Made by a program: the position numbers and the translations under genes
Shown: in pieces, positions 25,579-34,024 of the stretch
How the letters are laid out: every line of letters starts with the position of its first letter
Position numbering within the stretch: the stretch's first letter is position 1
Assembly: GCF_000373925.1 (NCBI RefSeq)
Contig: NZ_KB892779.1
Coordinates: 88,398-152,397 of the forward strand
DNA from: Actinopolymorpha alba DSM 45243
Lineage (GTDB): Bacteria > Actinomycetota > Actinomycetes > Propionibacteriales > Actinopolymorphaceae
DNA: 64,000 nt
Direction of reading: 5' to 3'
The notes under the pieces: generated by a model
What the model was told of the DNA's origin: nothing
What the model saw: the letters and a program-made list of their open reading frames with translations, nothing else
The model's database searches: none

Positions 25579-26487
25579 ATGCGCCCTCGTGTCGGGTTGT
25601 TCCGCGGCCTGGCCGCGTTCCTCGCCCTCGCCGCCCTCGCCGCCTGCGCGCCCGAGGACAACTCCACGTCGGACGCTGGTGGACCGTCCAAGGAAGCCTC
25701 GGGCTCGGCCTCGCCGTCCGCCTCGACCGCCGCCGCGTGCGCCAAGGAGTCGTTGCGGACCCGCACCCCCGGCAAGCTCACGATCGCGACCGACCAGCCG
25801 GCCTACGAGCCGTGGTTCGTCGACGACGACCCGACCAACGGCAAGGGGTTCGAGTCGGCCGTCGCCTACGCGGTGGCGGAGGAGCTCGGGTTCGCCAGGA
25901 GCGACGTCACCTGGGCCCGCGTGCGCTTCAACGCCGCCATCCAGCCGGGCCCCAAGGACTTCGACTTCGACGTCAACGAGTTCACGATCACCGAGCAGCG
26001 CAAGAAGGCGGTCGACTTCAGTACGCCGTACTACGACGCGACCCAGGCGGTCATCGCCCTGAAGTCGTCCAAGATCGCCAAGGCCGGCTCCGTGGCCGCC
26101 CTCAAGAACGCCCGGCTCGGCGCCCAGGTCAACACCACCAGCTACAACGTCATCACCGACGTGGTGAAGCCCACCGTCGAGCCGCGGGTCTACCCCAACA
26201 ACGACAACGCCAAGCAGTCCCTCCAGAACGGCGCCATCGACGGCCTCGTGGTCGACCTGCCCACGGCGTTCTACATGACTTCCGCCGAGATCGAGAACTC
26301 CGTGATCGTCGGCCAGATCGAGCAGCAGGCTGGTACGCCCGAGCAGTTCGGACTCGTCCTCGACAAGGGCTCCCCGCTCACCACCTGCGTCAGTGCCGCG
26401 GTCGACGCGCTTCGTGAGGACGGCACGCTCAAGCAACTCGCCGACCAGTGGCTCGCCGACGTGGCGGGCGCACCGGTCCTGCGCTGA
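25579..26487 (+). CDS. Amino-acid ABC transporter substrate-binding lipoprotein
   Basis: 302 aa. The signal peptide ends in a lipobox (LAAC, Cys23), so it is a membrane-anchored lipoprotein, followed by a Ser/Ala-rich linker. The mature part matches SBP family 3 (polar amino acids): LTIATDQPAYEPWFVDDDP, then FDVNEFTITEQRKKAVDFSTPYYDATQAVI and LGAQVNTTSYNVITDVV, ending LREDGTLKQLADQWLAD. First gene of a three-gene importer operon. The ligand cannot be read from the sequence. Confidence 0.92.
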   Translation: MRPRVGLFRGLAAFLALAALAACAPEDNSTSDAGGPSKEASGSASPSASTAAACAKESLRTRTPGKLTIATDQPAYEPWFVDDDPTNGKGFESAVAYAVAEELGFARSDVTWARVRFNAAIQPGPKDFDFDVNEFTITEQRKKAVDFSTPYYDATQAVIALKSSKIAKAGSVAALKNARLGAQVNTTSYNVITDVVKPTVEPRVYPNNDNAKQSLQNGAIDGLVVDLPTAFYMTSAEIENSVIVGQIEQQAGTPEQFGLVLDKGSPLTTCVSAAVDALREDGTLKQLADQWLADVAGAPVLR

Positions 26488-26508
26488 CGCCGGTATCGAG
26501 GTCGCCCC

Positions 26509-27381
26509 ATGCCGAGCCAGCTACCGCTCGCGGACGGAATCCCGCCGCCGAGCCCGCTGCAGCGCGAGCGCGAGCGGTACCACCAGCGGCAGACCGTGCG
26601 TTCGGTCCTGGTCGCCGCGTTGTCGACCGCCGTCGTCGGGACGCTTCTGCTCCTCGCCATCACCGGCGCACCCGGATGGGACCGCGTGCGCGAGTCGTTC
26701 CTCGATCCTGACGTCGCCCGCGAGTCGCTGCCGCGCATCCTCGACGGGCTCTGGCTGAACCTCCGGCTGCTGGTGGTCTGCGCGGCCAGCGCCCTGGTGC
26801 TCGGCCTCCTGATCGCGTTCCTTCGCACCCTGCGCGGGCCGATGTTCTTTCCGGTGCGGGCGCTCGCGACGAGCTACACGTATGCCTTCCGCGGCGTACC
26901 CCTCATCATCGTGATCTACCTGATGGCGCTCGGGGTCCCCGGCCTCCGGCTGCAGGGCACTCCGGGCGTGCTGGTGCTGGGCGGCGCGGCGATCGTCCTG
27001 ACGTACAGCTCCTATCTCGCCGAGGTCTTCCGCGCCGGCATCGAGTCGGTCCACCCGAGCCAGCGGGCGGCGGCGCGATCCCTGGGGCTGAGCTACCGGC
27101 AGACGATGCGGTTCGTGATCCTGCCGCAGGCGGTACGCCGGGTCAGCCCGCCACTGCTCAACGACCTCGTCGCGATGCAGAAGGACGTCGGGCTGATCTC
27201 GCTGGCCGGGCCGATCGACGCAGTCCGGGCGGCCGAGATCGCCGTCGGCAACACCTACAACTTCACGCCGTACGTCGTCGCCGGGGCGCTCTTCATCGCG
27301 CTGGCGATCCCGCTGGTCGCGGTCACCGACTGGGTGACCCTGCGCGCCGCGCGCCGGCAGTCGGCCGAAGGAGCCGCATGA
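26509..27381 (+). CDS. Amino-acid ABC transporter permease
   Basis: 290 aa, HisM/GlnP type. A cytoplasmic N-terminus rich in Arg/Gln is followed by an early helix (about 27-47) and the permease core. Key segments are GLWLNLRLLVVCAASALVLGLLIAFLRT, TYAFRGVPLIIVIYLMALG and the ATPase-coupling EAA loop SYLAEVFRAGIESVHPSQRAAARSLGLSYRQTMRFVILPQAVRRVSPPLLND. It starts at ATG 26509. The overlap with the ATPase gene (ATGA) indicates coupled translation. Confidence 0.93.
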   Translation: MPSQLPLADGIPPPSPLQRERERYHQRQTVRSVLVAALSTAVVGTLLLLAITGAPGWDRVRESFLDPDVARESLPRILDGLWLNLRLLVVCAASALVLGLLIAFLRTLRGPMFFPVRALATSYTYAFRGVPLIIVIYLMALGVPGLRLQGTPGVLVLGGAAIVLTYSSYLAEVFRAGIESVHPSQRAAARSLGLSYRQTMRFVILPQAVRRVSPPLLNDLVAMQKDVGLISLAGPIDAVRAAEIAVGNTYNFTPYVVAGALFIALAIPLVAVTDWVTLRAARRQSAEGAA

Positions 27382-28208
27382 TGGCCGCGCCCACCGCTGA
27401 CTCGGCTAGCCCTGCCGACTCGACCGACCCGACCAACCCGGCCGACCCGACCCGCCCGGTCCTGGACTGCCGGGGCGTCTGGAAGACCTTCGGCAAGGGC
27501 CGCGACCGGACCCCCGTGCTGCGCGGCATCGACCTCGCCGTCCACGAACACGAGGTGGTCGTCCTCATCGGCGCGTCGGGCTCGGGCAAGTCGACCCTGC
27601 TCCGCTGCGTCAACCTGCTGGAGCGGGTCGACGACGGCACGATCCACCTCGACGGCGACGACATCACCGACCCGCGGGTGAACGCCGATGCGGTCCGGCA
27701 GCGGATCGGCATCGTCTTCCAGGCGTTCAACCTCTTTCCGCACCTGACCGTGCTCGACAACATCACGCTCGCGCCCCGCCGGGTCCACCGGCGGGCGCGG
27801 GCGGAAGCGGAGCAGGCGGCCCTCGACCTCCTCGACCGGGTCGGTCTGGCCGGCAAGGCCCGGGAGTACCCCGACCGGCTCTCCGGCGGGCAGCAGCAGC
27901 GGGCCGCGATCGTGCGAGCCCTGGTCAACTCCCCCAGGCTGATGCTCTTCGACGAGGTCACCTCGGCCCTCGACCCCGAACTCGTCGGCGAGGTCCTGGC
28001 GCTGGTGAGCGACCTCAAGGGCGACGGCATGACGATGGTGATCGCCACCCACGAGATGGGCTTCGCCCGGCGGGTCGCCGACCGGGTGTGCTTCCTCGAC
28101 CGTGGCGTGATCCTCGAGCAGGGCCGCCCCGAGCAGGTGCTCGACAATCCAGCGGAACCCCGGACCCGGCAGTTCCTCCAGCGCCTCCTCGACACCGAAC
28201 CCGCCTAG
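27378..28208 (+). CDS. Amino-acid ABC transporter ATP-binding protein
   Basis: 276 aa, GlnQ/HisP type. Walker A GASGSGKST at 65-73, Q-loop in GIVFQAFNLFPHLTVLDN, signature LSGGQQQR at 168-175, Walker B LMLFDEVTSALDPE, and the H-loop His in VIATHEMGFARRVADRV. The first 30 residues are a low-complexity Asp/Pro/Thr/Ala extension (DSTDPTNPADPTRP) absent from typical family members. It powers the permease encoded by the preceding, overlapping gene. Confidence 0.95.
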   Translation: MMAAPTADSASPADSTDPTNPADPTRPVLDCRGVWKTFGKGRDRTPVLRGIDLAVHEHEVVVLIGASGSGKSTLLRCVNLLERVDDGTIHLDGDDITDPRVNADAVRQRIGIVFQAFNLFPHLTVLDNITLAPRRVHRRARAEAEQAALDLLDRVGLAGKAREYPDRLSGGQQQRAAIVRALVNSPRLMLFDEVTSALDPELVGEVLALVSDLKGDGMTMVIATHEMGFARRVADRVCFLDRGVILEQGRPEQVLDNPAEPRTRQFLQRLLDTEPA

Positions 28209-28311
28209 TGCTTTGTAGGTGGCTCGCCGGTGGTGTGAGCGGGGACCCGGTGGGCTTATTCAAAACCTCTGCCCGACAGGTTGCATGGACCTGATTGAGC
28301 GGGAACCGGAC

Positions 28312-28379
28312 CATGATCAACTTGCAGAAATCGCCCACGCCCCGCGCGGATTCTGGACGATTTGTGCAAGTTGATCATG
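28312..28379. terminator. Long inverted repeat in convergent spacer (left)
   Basis: Arms catgatcaacttgcagaaatc/g (28312-28333) and 28358-28379 are 22 nt with one mismatch, loop 24 nt. It lies after the transporter ATPase gene in a spacer between convergent genes. There is no T-run, so if it terminates transcription it does so through stem stability or with other factors. Confidence 0.6.
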
Positions 28380-28424
28380 AACCAAGCCGTCAGCAGTCCA
28401 GTCGGTGAGACAAACCGCTGCGCT

Positions 28425-28492
28425 CAAGATCATTTCGGGGAAGTGGCCCACGTTCCGCAAATAGCGTGGGCCACTTCCCCGAAATGATCTTG
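28425..28492. terminator. Perfect 28-bp-stem hairpin in convergent spacer (right)
   Basis: Arms 28425-28452 and 28465-28492 are perfect reverse complements over 28 nt, each with caagatcatttcggggaagt at its outer part, around the loop ttccgcaaatag. Its place between two convergent transcription units fits a bidirectional terminator, although no T-tract follows. The stem length is unusual. Confidence 0.75.
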
Positions 28493-28592
28493 GTCTGGAT
28501 CGAGAGTTGCTCACGGGCTGGCGGGAAACTCGGCGGGGCCGATGCCTCCTCGCGGGGCTACCCCGGTACGGCCGAGGCTCGCCGTCCAGGAC

Positions 28593-30350
28593 CTATTTCT
28601 TGACGTAGATCTGGGTGTAGTCGGGCATTCCGCCCACGGTGTCGATGATGACGTTGCTCACCTTCGAGCCGTACAGAACGGTGGTGCCGCTCTCTCCCAG
28701 CGGAACGACGGGGAGGTACTCGTCCATGATCATCGCGTCCAGCTGGCCCCATTCGTCGAGGGCCTTCTCGGCCGGCAGCGCGCTGATTCGTTCGATCTCG
28801 TCGTTGACGTCCTTGACGTTGAGGAACGACGGGATCGGCGCGCCCGGAAGGTTGGCCTTCTTACCGTCGAGGATCGCCGGGAGCACCGAGTCACCCGCAC
28901 CCCAGTCGAGGCACCAGCTTCCCGAACGCAGGTTCGCCGGCCGGATCGAGTCGTCGGAGAGTTCACGGGCGAGCGAGGACGGCGCCGCGAGGCTCTTGAC
29001 GCTGAACCCCGCCTTCGTCAGGGCCGCCTTGCGCACCTCCGCGACCTTCGTCTGGATCTCGTCGTCGGCGGAGTAGTAGAACGACAGCTCAAAGCCGACC
29101 TGCCCGGCCTCCTCGAGCTGCTTCTTCGCCGCGACCGGATCGCCGTCGCCCTCGCCCTTGTTGCCGATGCTGTCGTGCTCCAGCCAGCCCGGCGTTGCCG
29201 ACGGCATGATGGTCGTACCCGGCTGCCAGGTGAGCCCCGGGACGGCGCCGTTCGCCTTGTTCTCGGACTCGAGCGGCCACGCCTTCGCGACCGCCCGGCG
29301 GACCGGCAGGGGGATCTTGCGGGTGTCCATCCACATGTACGTGATGCACGGAGCCGGACCGACCTTCAGGCGTTTCTCGGCGCCCGTTCCGCGAATCGCC
29401 TCGTAATTGGCGGCGAGGATGTTGTTGTAACCCAGCGCCTCCTGGTCATCGCCCTTGTTGGCGATGATCCGCTTCTGGATCTCGTTTTCGTCCAGGCCGA
29501 ATGTGAACGCGAACGAATCGACGAACTGATGCCGGCCCGGATCGGTCTTGGGATCCCACTCAGCGTTCTTGACGAGGGTGAGTTCCTTGCCGTTCCAGTC
29601 GCCCTTGAATTTGTACGGGCCGGTCGACAGCGGGTGCTTGGAGTAATCGGACCGGGTGTCCTTGGCCTTCGGGATGGCCGCGAACGTCGGGAGGGAGACG
29701 TAATAACGCATCGACGGGAACGGCTTGCGCATCTTGACGATGATGGTCTTGTCGTCGGGCGTCTCCACCGCCTCGAAGTCGTCGCCGTCCTTGTAGGGAC
29801 CCTGGTAGCTGTCGCCGCCGAGGTAGTAGTCAAGGCCGTAGGTGGGCCCTCCGGAGAGCTCATCCTGGGCGAACTGCCGCTTGATGGAGTACGCCACGTC
29901 GGCGGCCTTCACCGGCGACCCGTCTTCGTACTTCAGCCCGTCCCGGAGCGTGAACTCCCACCGGGTGAAGTCGGCGTTGGGCCGGCCGAGGTCGGTCGCC
30001 ATGTCGGGCACGAGCACCGGGTCGCCGTCGCGGTAGATGGTCTGGGTGAGCCCGCGCGCGACGAGCTTCATGATCGCCATCGTGTCGAGGTGGTAGACCT
30101 GCGTCGGGTCGAACGTGTGCGGCGAGTTGGAGGAGAGGATGGTGAGGGTGCCGCCGGTCTGGGCGCCGGAGACCGCGGGTGCGGGCGCCTTGGCGGCGGC
30201 GTCCTGCGACTCGTTGTAGGCCGTCGACGTACGCCTCGGGGTTGGCGACCCCTCGCCTCCGGATCTTCCGGGGAGCGGAAGAGAACTACACGCGCCCACT
30301 GTCATGGCGGCCACGAGCGCGGTCGCCACCGTCCACACCGGACGTCGCAT
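28593..30350 (-). CDS. Peptide-type ABC transporter substrate-binding lipoprotein (SBP family 5)
   Basis: 585 aa. Signal peptide with lipobox VGAC (Cys21), then a Ser/Pro/Gly-rich linker. The mature protein matches the DppA/OppA family: GGTLTILSSNSPHTFDPTQVYHLDT near the N-terminus, TRWEFTLRDGLKYEDGSPVKAADVAYSIKR, and SGPYKF-like LSTGPYKFKGDWNGKELTLVKN. The start is at ATG 30350, seven bases after GGAGGAG. No permease or ATPase gene adjoins, so it is an orphan that must share a transporter encoded elsewhere. It is divergent from korA. Confidence 0.9.
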   Translation of the reverse strand: MRRPVWTVATALVAAMTVGACSSLPLPGRSGGEGSPTPRRTSTAYNESQDAAAKAPAPAVSGAQTGGTLTILSSNSPHTFDPTQVYHLDTMAIMKLVARGLTQTIYRDGDPVLVPDMATDLGRPNADFTRWEFTLRDGLKYEDGSPVKAADVAYSIKRQFAQDELSGGPTYGLDYYLGGDSYQGPYKDGDDFEAVETPDDKTIIVKMRKPFPSMRYYVSLPTFAAIPKAKDTRSDYSKHPLSTGPYKFKGDWNGKELTLVKNAEWDPKTDPGRHQFVDSFAFTFGLDENEIQKRIIANKGDDQEALGYNNILAANYEAIRGTGAEKRLKVGPAPCITYMWMDTRKIPLPVRRAVAKAWPLESENKANGAVPGLTWQPGTTIMPSATPGWLEHDSIGNKGEGDGDPVAAKKQLEEAGQVGFELSFYYSADDEIQTKVAEVRKAALTKAGFSVKSLAAPSSLARELSDDSIRPANLRSGSWCLDWGAGDSVLPAILDGKKANLPGAPIPSFLNVKDVNDEIERISALPAEKALDEWGQLDAMIMDEYLPVVPLGESGTTVLYGSKVSNVIIDTVGGMPDYTQIYVKK

Positions 30351-30616
30351 CGATGGGCTCCTCCCTGTCACGCGCTGCCGCTGGACGTCTCACTCGCACC
30401 CCAGCGGGGACCTGCTGGTCGGACTTGCCGATCCGCCTGTAGCCCGGAACACCGAGGGTTACAGTCGACACGCGCGCTGCGACGGCGTTCCAAAGTGGAG
30501 TCGCGCCGCAGCGCGCAACGACCCGGGACGTAGCATAGAAGCACGACATGGAAATACGCCGCCAGGAAGGCGGAAAGTTAAACCCCCTTCGCGGCGTTGA
30601 GGAGGTCGTTCGCCCG

Positions 30617-32638
30617 GTGACCAAACAGGTCCTGCAGGTCGACCGTGTCATCATCCGATTCGCCGGAGACTCCGGTGACGGCATGCAACTGGCCGGTGAC
30701 CGCTTCACTCAAGAAACCGCATTGTTCGGAAACGACCTGTCGACATTACCCAACTTCCCGGCGGAGATTCGGGCCCCGGCCGGCACACTGCCCGGGGTCT
30801 CGTCGTTCCAGATCCACTTCGCCGACCACGACATCCTCACTCCAGGGGACGCCCCTGACGTCCTCGTCGCGATGAACCCCGCCGCTCTGAAGGCCAACCT
30901 CCCCGAGCTGCCCCGCGGGGCCACCGTGATCGTCGACTCCGACGAGTTCACCAAGCGCAACCTCTCCAAGGTCGGCTACCAGTCCAGTCCGCTCCAGGAC
31001 GGCTCCCTCGACGCCTACCAGACGCACGCGTTCGCTCTGACGAGCATGACGACTGAGGCGATCAAGGCCGCCCTCGGCGACGATCAGGGCGGGCTGTCCC
31101 GCAAGGACGCCAGCCGGGCCAAGAACATGTACGCCCTCGGCCTGGTCTCCTGGCTCTACAACCGCCCGACCGACTCGACGATCTCGTTCCTGCAGGCCAA
31201 GTTCGGCCGCAAGCCCGCCATCCGCGACGCCAACATCGCGGCGTTCAAGGCCGGGTGGAACTTCGGCGAGACCGCCGAGGCGTTCGCGGTCTCCTACCAG
31301 GTGCGTCCCGCCGAGATGAAGGCCGGGCTCTACCGCAACATCTCCGGCAACCTCGCCCTCGCCTACGGCCTGATCACCGGTGCGCAGCGGGCCGGCCTCC
31401 CGATGTTCCTCGGCTCCTACCCCATCACCCCGGCAAGCGATGTCCTGCACGAGCTGAGCAAGCACAAGAAGTTCGGTGTCACGACCTTCCAGGCCGAGGA
31501 CGAGATCGCCGGTGTCGGCGCGGCCCTCGGAGCGGCGTTCGGTGGAGCGCTCGGCGTGACCACCACGTCCGGGCCCGGAATGTCACTGAAGTCCGAAACC
31601 ATCGGCCTCGCCGTGACCCTCGAGCTGCCGCTCGTGATCTGCGACATCCAGCGGGCCGGCCCGTCGACGGGTTTGCCGACCAAGACCGAGCAGGCCGACC
31701 TGCTGCAGGCGATGTACGGCAGGAACGGCGAGGCGCCGGTCCCGGTCATCGCCGCCCAGTCGCCCGCCGACTGCTTCGACGCCGCGATCGAGGCGGTACG
31801 GATCGCGGCCACTTACCGCACGCCGGTCATCCTGCTCTCCGACGGCTACCTCGCCAACGGTTCGGAGCCCTGGCGGATCCCGAAGGTCGCGGAGCTTCCC
31901 GAGATCAAGGTCGAGTTCGCCACCGAGCCCAACCACGAGACCGAGAACGGCGACCACGTCTTCTGGCCGTACAAACGCGACCCCGAAACCCTGGCCCGGC
32001 CCTGGGCGGTGCCCGGCACCCCCGGCCTCGAACACCGCATCGGCGGTCTGGAGAAGGCTGACGGCCACGGCAACATCTCCTACGACGCGGCCAACCACGA
32101 GTTCATGGTCCGCACCCGCCAGGCCAAGGTCGACGGGATCGCCCGGACCGTTCCGCCGCTCGAGGTCGACGACCCGACGAACGACGCCCGGGTGCTGGTG
32201 CTCGGCTGGGGCTCGACGTACGGCCCGATCGGCGCGGCCTGCCGGGCGGTCCGGGAGAACGGCGTACCGGTGGCACAGGCACACCTACGCCACCTCAACC
32301 CGCTCCCGCCCGACCTCGGCGAGGTCCTGCGGTCCTACGACCGGGTGCTGGTCCCCGAGATGAACCTCGGCCAGCTGTCCATGATCCTGCGCGCCAAATA
32401 CCTCGTGGACATCGTGAGCTACAACCGCGTCCGCGGGCTGCCGTTCAGTGCGGCCGAACTCACCGGTGCGATCACCGAGCTGGTTGAGTCCCTCGACCCC
32501 GAGACCCACCCGGCGGCCGCGACCGGCCTGACCAACGGCCACGGGTTCGGGCCCGCAACCGGGAGCGGCAACGGCAACGGCAACGGCAACGGCTGCAGCA
32601 GCGAACCCGGCGCAGACGTGGAGGTTCCGACCCGATGA
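30617..32638 (+). CDS. korA: 2-oxoacid:ferredoxin oxidoreductase, alpha (gamma-alpha fused) subunit
   Basis: About 673 aa. The N-terminal gamma domain (about 8-190) starts VIIRFAGDSGDGMQLAGDRF, then NFPAEIRAPAGTLPGVSSFQ. The alpha (POR_N) domain follows with FLGSYPITPASDVLHELSKHKKFGVTTFQAEDEIAGVGAALGAAFGG and TSGPGMSLKSETIGLAVTLELPLV, and then the C-terminal core domain (RVLVLGWGSTYGPIGAA). With KorB it oxidatively decarboxylates 2-oxoglutarate or another 2-oxoacid to acyl-CoA and reduces ferredoxin. The tail has a Gly-Asn repeat (GSGNGNGNGNG) from ggcaac repeats. GTG 30617 after GGAGG is preferred to ATG 30548. It overlaps korB by 4 bp. Confidence 0.93.
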   Translation: MTKQVLQVDRVIIRFAGDSGDGMQLAGDRFTQETALFGNDLSTLPNFPAEIRAPAGTLPGVSSFQIHFADHDILTPGDAPDVLVAMNPAALKANLPELPRGATVIVDSDEFTKRNLSKVGYQSSPLQDGSLDAYQTHAFALTSMTTEAIKAALGDDQGGLSRKDASRAKNMYALGLVSWLYNRPTDSTISFLQAKFGRKPAIRDANIAAFKAGWNFGETAEAFAVSYQVRPAEMKAGLYRNISGNLALAYGLITGAQRAGLPMFLGSYPITPASDVLHELSKHKKFGVTTFQAEDEIAGVGAALGAAFGGALGVTTTSGPGMSLKSETIGLAVTLELPLVICDIQRAGPSTGLPTKTEQADLLQAMYGRNGEAPVPVIAAQSPADCFDAAIEAVRIAATYRTPVILLSDGYLANGSEPWRIPKVAELPEIKVEFATEPNHETENGDHVFWPYKRDPETLARPWAVPGTPGLEHRIGGLEKADGHGNISYDAANHEFMVRTRQAKVDGIARTVPPLEVDDPTNDARVLVLGWGSTYGPIGAACRAVRENGVPVAQAHLRHLNPLPPDLGEVLRSYDRVLVPEMNLGQLSMILRAKYLVDIVSYNRVRGLPFSAAELTGAITELVESLDPETHPAAATGLTNGHGFGPATGSGNGNGNGNGCSSEPGADVEVPTR

Positions 32639-33705
32639 GCACCATCGACCTGCCAGTTCCGGGGCTCCGCGGCGTACCCACCGCTGATGCCCCTCAGAAC
32701 CGCAAGGACTTCACCTCCGACCAGGAGGTGCGCTGGTGCCCGGGCTGCGGTGACTACGCGATCCTCGCCGCCGTGCAGGGGTTCCTGCCCGAGCTGGGGG
32801 TCCAGCGGGAGAACGTCGTCTTCGTGTCGGGCATCGGCTGCTCGAGCCGGTTCCCGTACTACCTCAACACCTACGGCGTTCACGGCATCCACGGTCGCGC
32901 CCCGGCGATCGCCACCGGGCTCGCGACCTCGCGGCCCGACCTGTCGGTGTGGGTCGTCACCGGTGACGGCGACGGGTTGTCGATCGGCGGTAACCACCTC
33001 ATCCATGCCCTGCGGCGCAACGTCAACCTCAAGATCCTGCTCTTCAACAACCGGATCTACGGCCTGACCAAGGGGCAGTACTCCCCCACCTCCGAGCTGG
33101 GCAAGGTCACCAAGTCGACCCCGCTGGGGTCGCTGGACGCGCCGTTCAACCCCGTCTCGCTGGCGCTGGGCGCCGAGGCGACGTTCGTCGGGCGGACGCT
33201 CGACAGCGACCGGCAGCACCTGACCTCGGTGCTGCGGGCGGCGGTCGCCCACCGGGGCACCGCGCTCGTCGAGATCTACCAGAACTGCAACATCTACAAC
33301 GACGGTGCGTTCGATGTCCTCAAGTCCAAGGACACCCGGGACGAGGCGCTGATCCGGCTCGAACACCGCAAGCCGATCAGGTTCGGGCGCGACGGCGAGC
33401 TCGGTGTCGTCCGCGATCCGGGCACCGGCACGCTGCGGGTGGGCCGGGTCGCCGAGGTGGGCGAGGACGCGGTACTCGTGCACGATGCGCACGCCGACGA
33501 CCCGACGACGGCGTTCGGGCTGTCCCGGCTCGCCGACCAGGAGTCGCTGGTCCGTTCGCCGATGGGGATCTTCCGCCAGGTGGAGCGGCCGACGTACGAC
33601 GACCAGGTCCGCGAGCAGCTGGCGGCCGCTGGTGCCGGTGGCGCCGCCGACCTCGGGGATCTGCTCCGGGGCTCCGACACCTGGACCGTCGGCGCGGACG
33701 CCTGA
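32635..33705 (+). CDS. korB: 2-oxoacid:ferredoxin oxidoreductase, beta subunit
   Basis: 356 aa, the thiamin-diphosphate subunit. VRWCPGCGDYAILAAVQ supplies two cluster Cys residues, VSGIGCSSRFPYYLNTYGVHGIHGRAPAIATG is the family signature, and GDGDGLSIGGNHLIHALRRNVNLKILLFNN is the ThDP/Mg motif (GDG...NN). EIYQNCNIYND holds the late Cys ligand, and LTKGQYSPTSELG is conserved in 2-oxoglutarate-type enzymes. It forms the functional enzyme with KorA. korAB lies between the two nuo gene sets, as in the known Streptomyces arrangement. Confidence 0.95.
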   Translation: MSTIDLPVPGLRGVPTADAPQNRKDFTSDQEVRWCPGCGDYAILAAVQGFLPELGVQRENVVFVSGIGCSSRFPYYLNTYGVHGIHGRAPAIATGLATSRPDLSVWVVTGDGDGLSIGGNHLIHALRRNVNLKILLFNNRIYGLTKGQYSPTSELGKVTKSTPLGSLDAPFNPVSLALGAEATFVGRTLDSDRQHLTSVLRAAVAHRGTALVEIYQNCNIYNDGAFDVLKSKDTRDEALIRLEHRKPIRFGRDGELGVVRDPGTGTLRVGRVAEVGEDAVLVHDAHADDPTTAFGLSRLADQESLVRSPMGIFRQVERPTYDDQVREQLAAAGAGGAADLGDLLRGSDTWTVGADA

Positions 33706-33720
33706 GCGCCGTCTCGGCCT

Positions 33721-33764
33721 CGTGAAGGCAGCCGGAGCCCACGACATGAGGCTGCGCCTTCACG
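33721..33764 (+). terminator. Hairpin after korB
   Basis: CGTGAAGG at 33721-33728 pairs with CCTTCACG at 33757-33764, extended by gcagcc/ggctgc with a 2-nt bulge. It begins 15 bp after the korB stop and probably ends the korAB transcript. Confidence 0.55.
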
Positions 33765-33802
33765 ATCATGGCCCGCGGCTCCGGCGAAGTTGATCTGCGA
33801 GT

Positions 33803-33894
33803 CCAAATGACCACGTATACGTGGCTACTGCATGCCTTGCATGGCGTCGACACCATGCGAGGCAGGCAATGACCACGTTTACGTGATCATTTGG
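33803..33894. repeat. 92-nt near-palindrome
   Basis: Left arm 33803-33844 and right arm 33853-33894 match at 35 of 42 positions around the 8-nt centre cgtcgaca. The outer part, ccaaatgaccacgtatacgt, shares its core with the palindrome at 47904-47939. The spacer between korB and rarD (33706-34024) holds no gene. Confidence 0.8.
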
Positions 33895-34024
33895 CTCCCC
33901 ACCCAAGGGGGACCTGGAGCTCGCATGGATCGAACCCCTCCGTGGGTCCAAGCGGGTCTCGGAGTTCGAGACCGCGCGGGCGCGGATTCGTCTGATCACT
34001 TAACGGCTGCGTAATCTGCTGACC

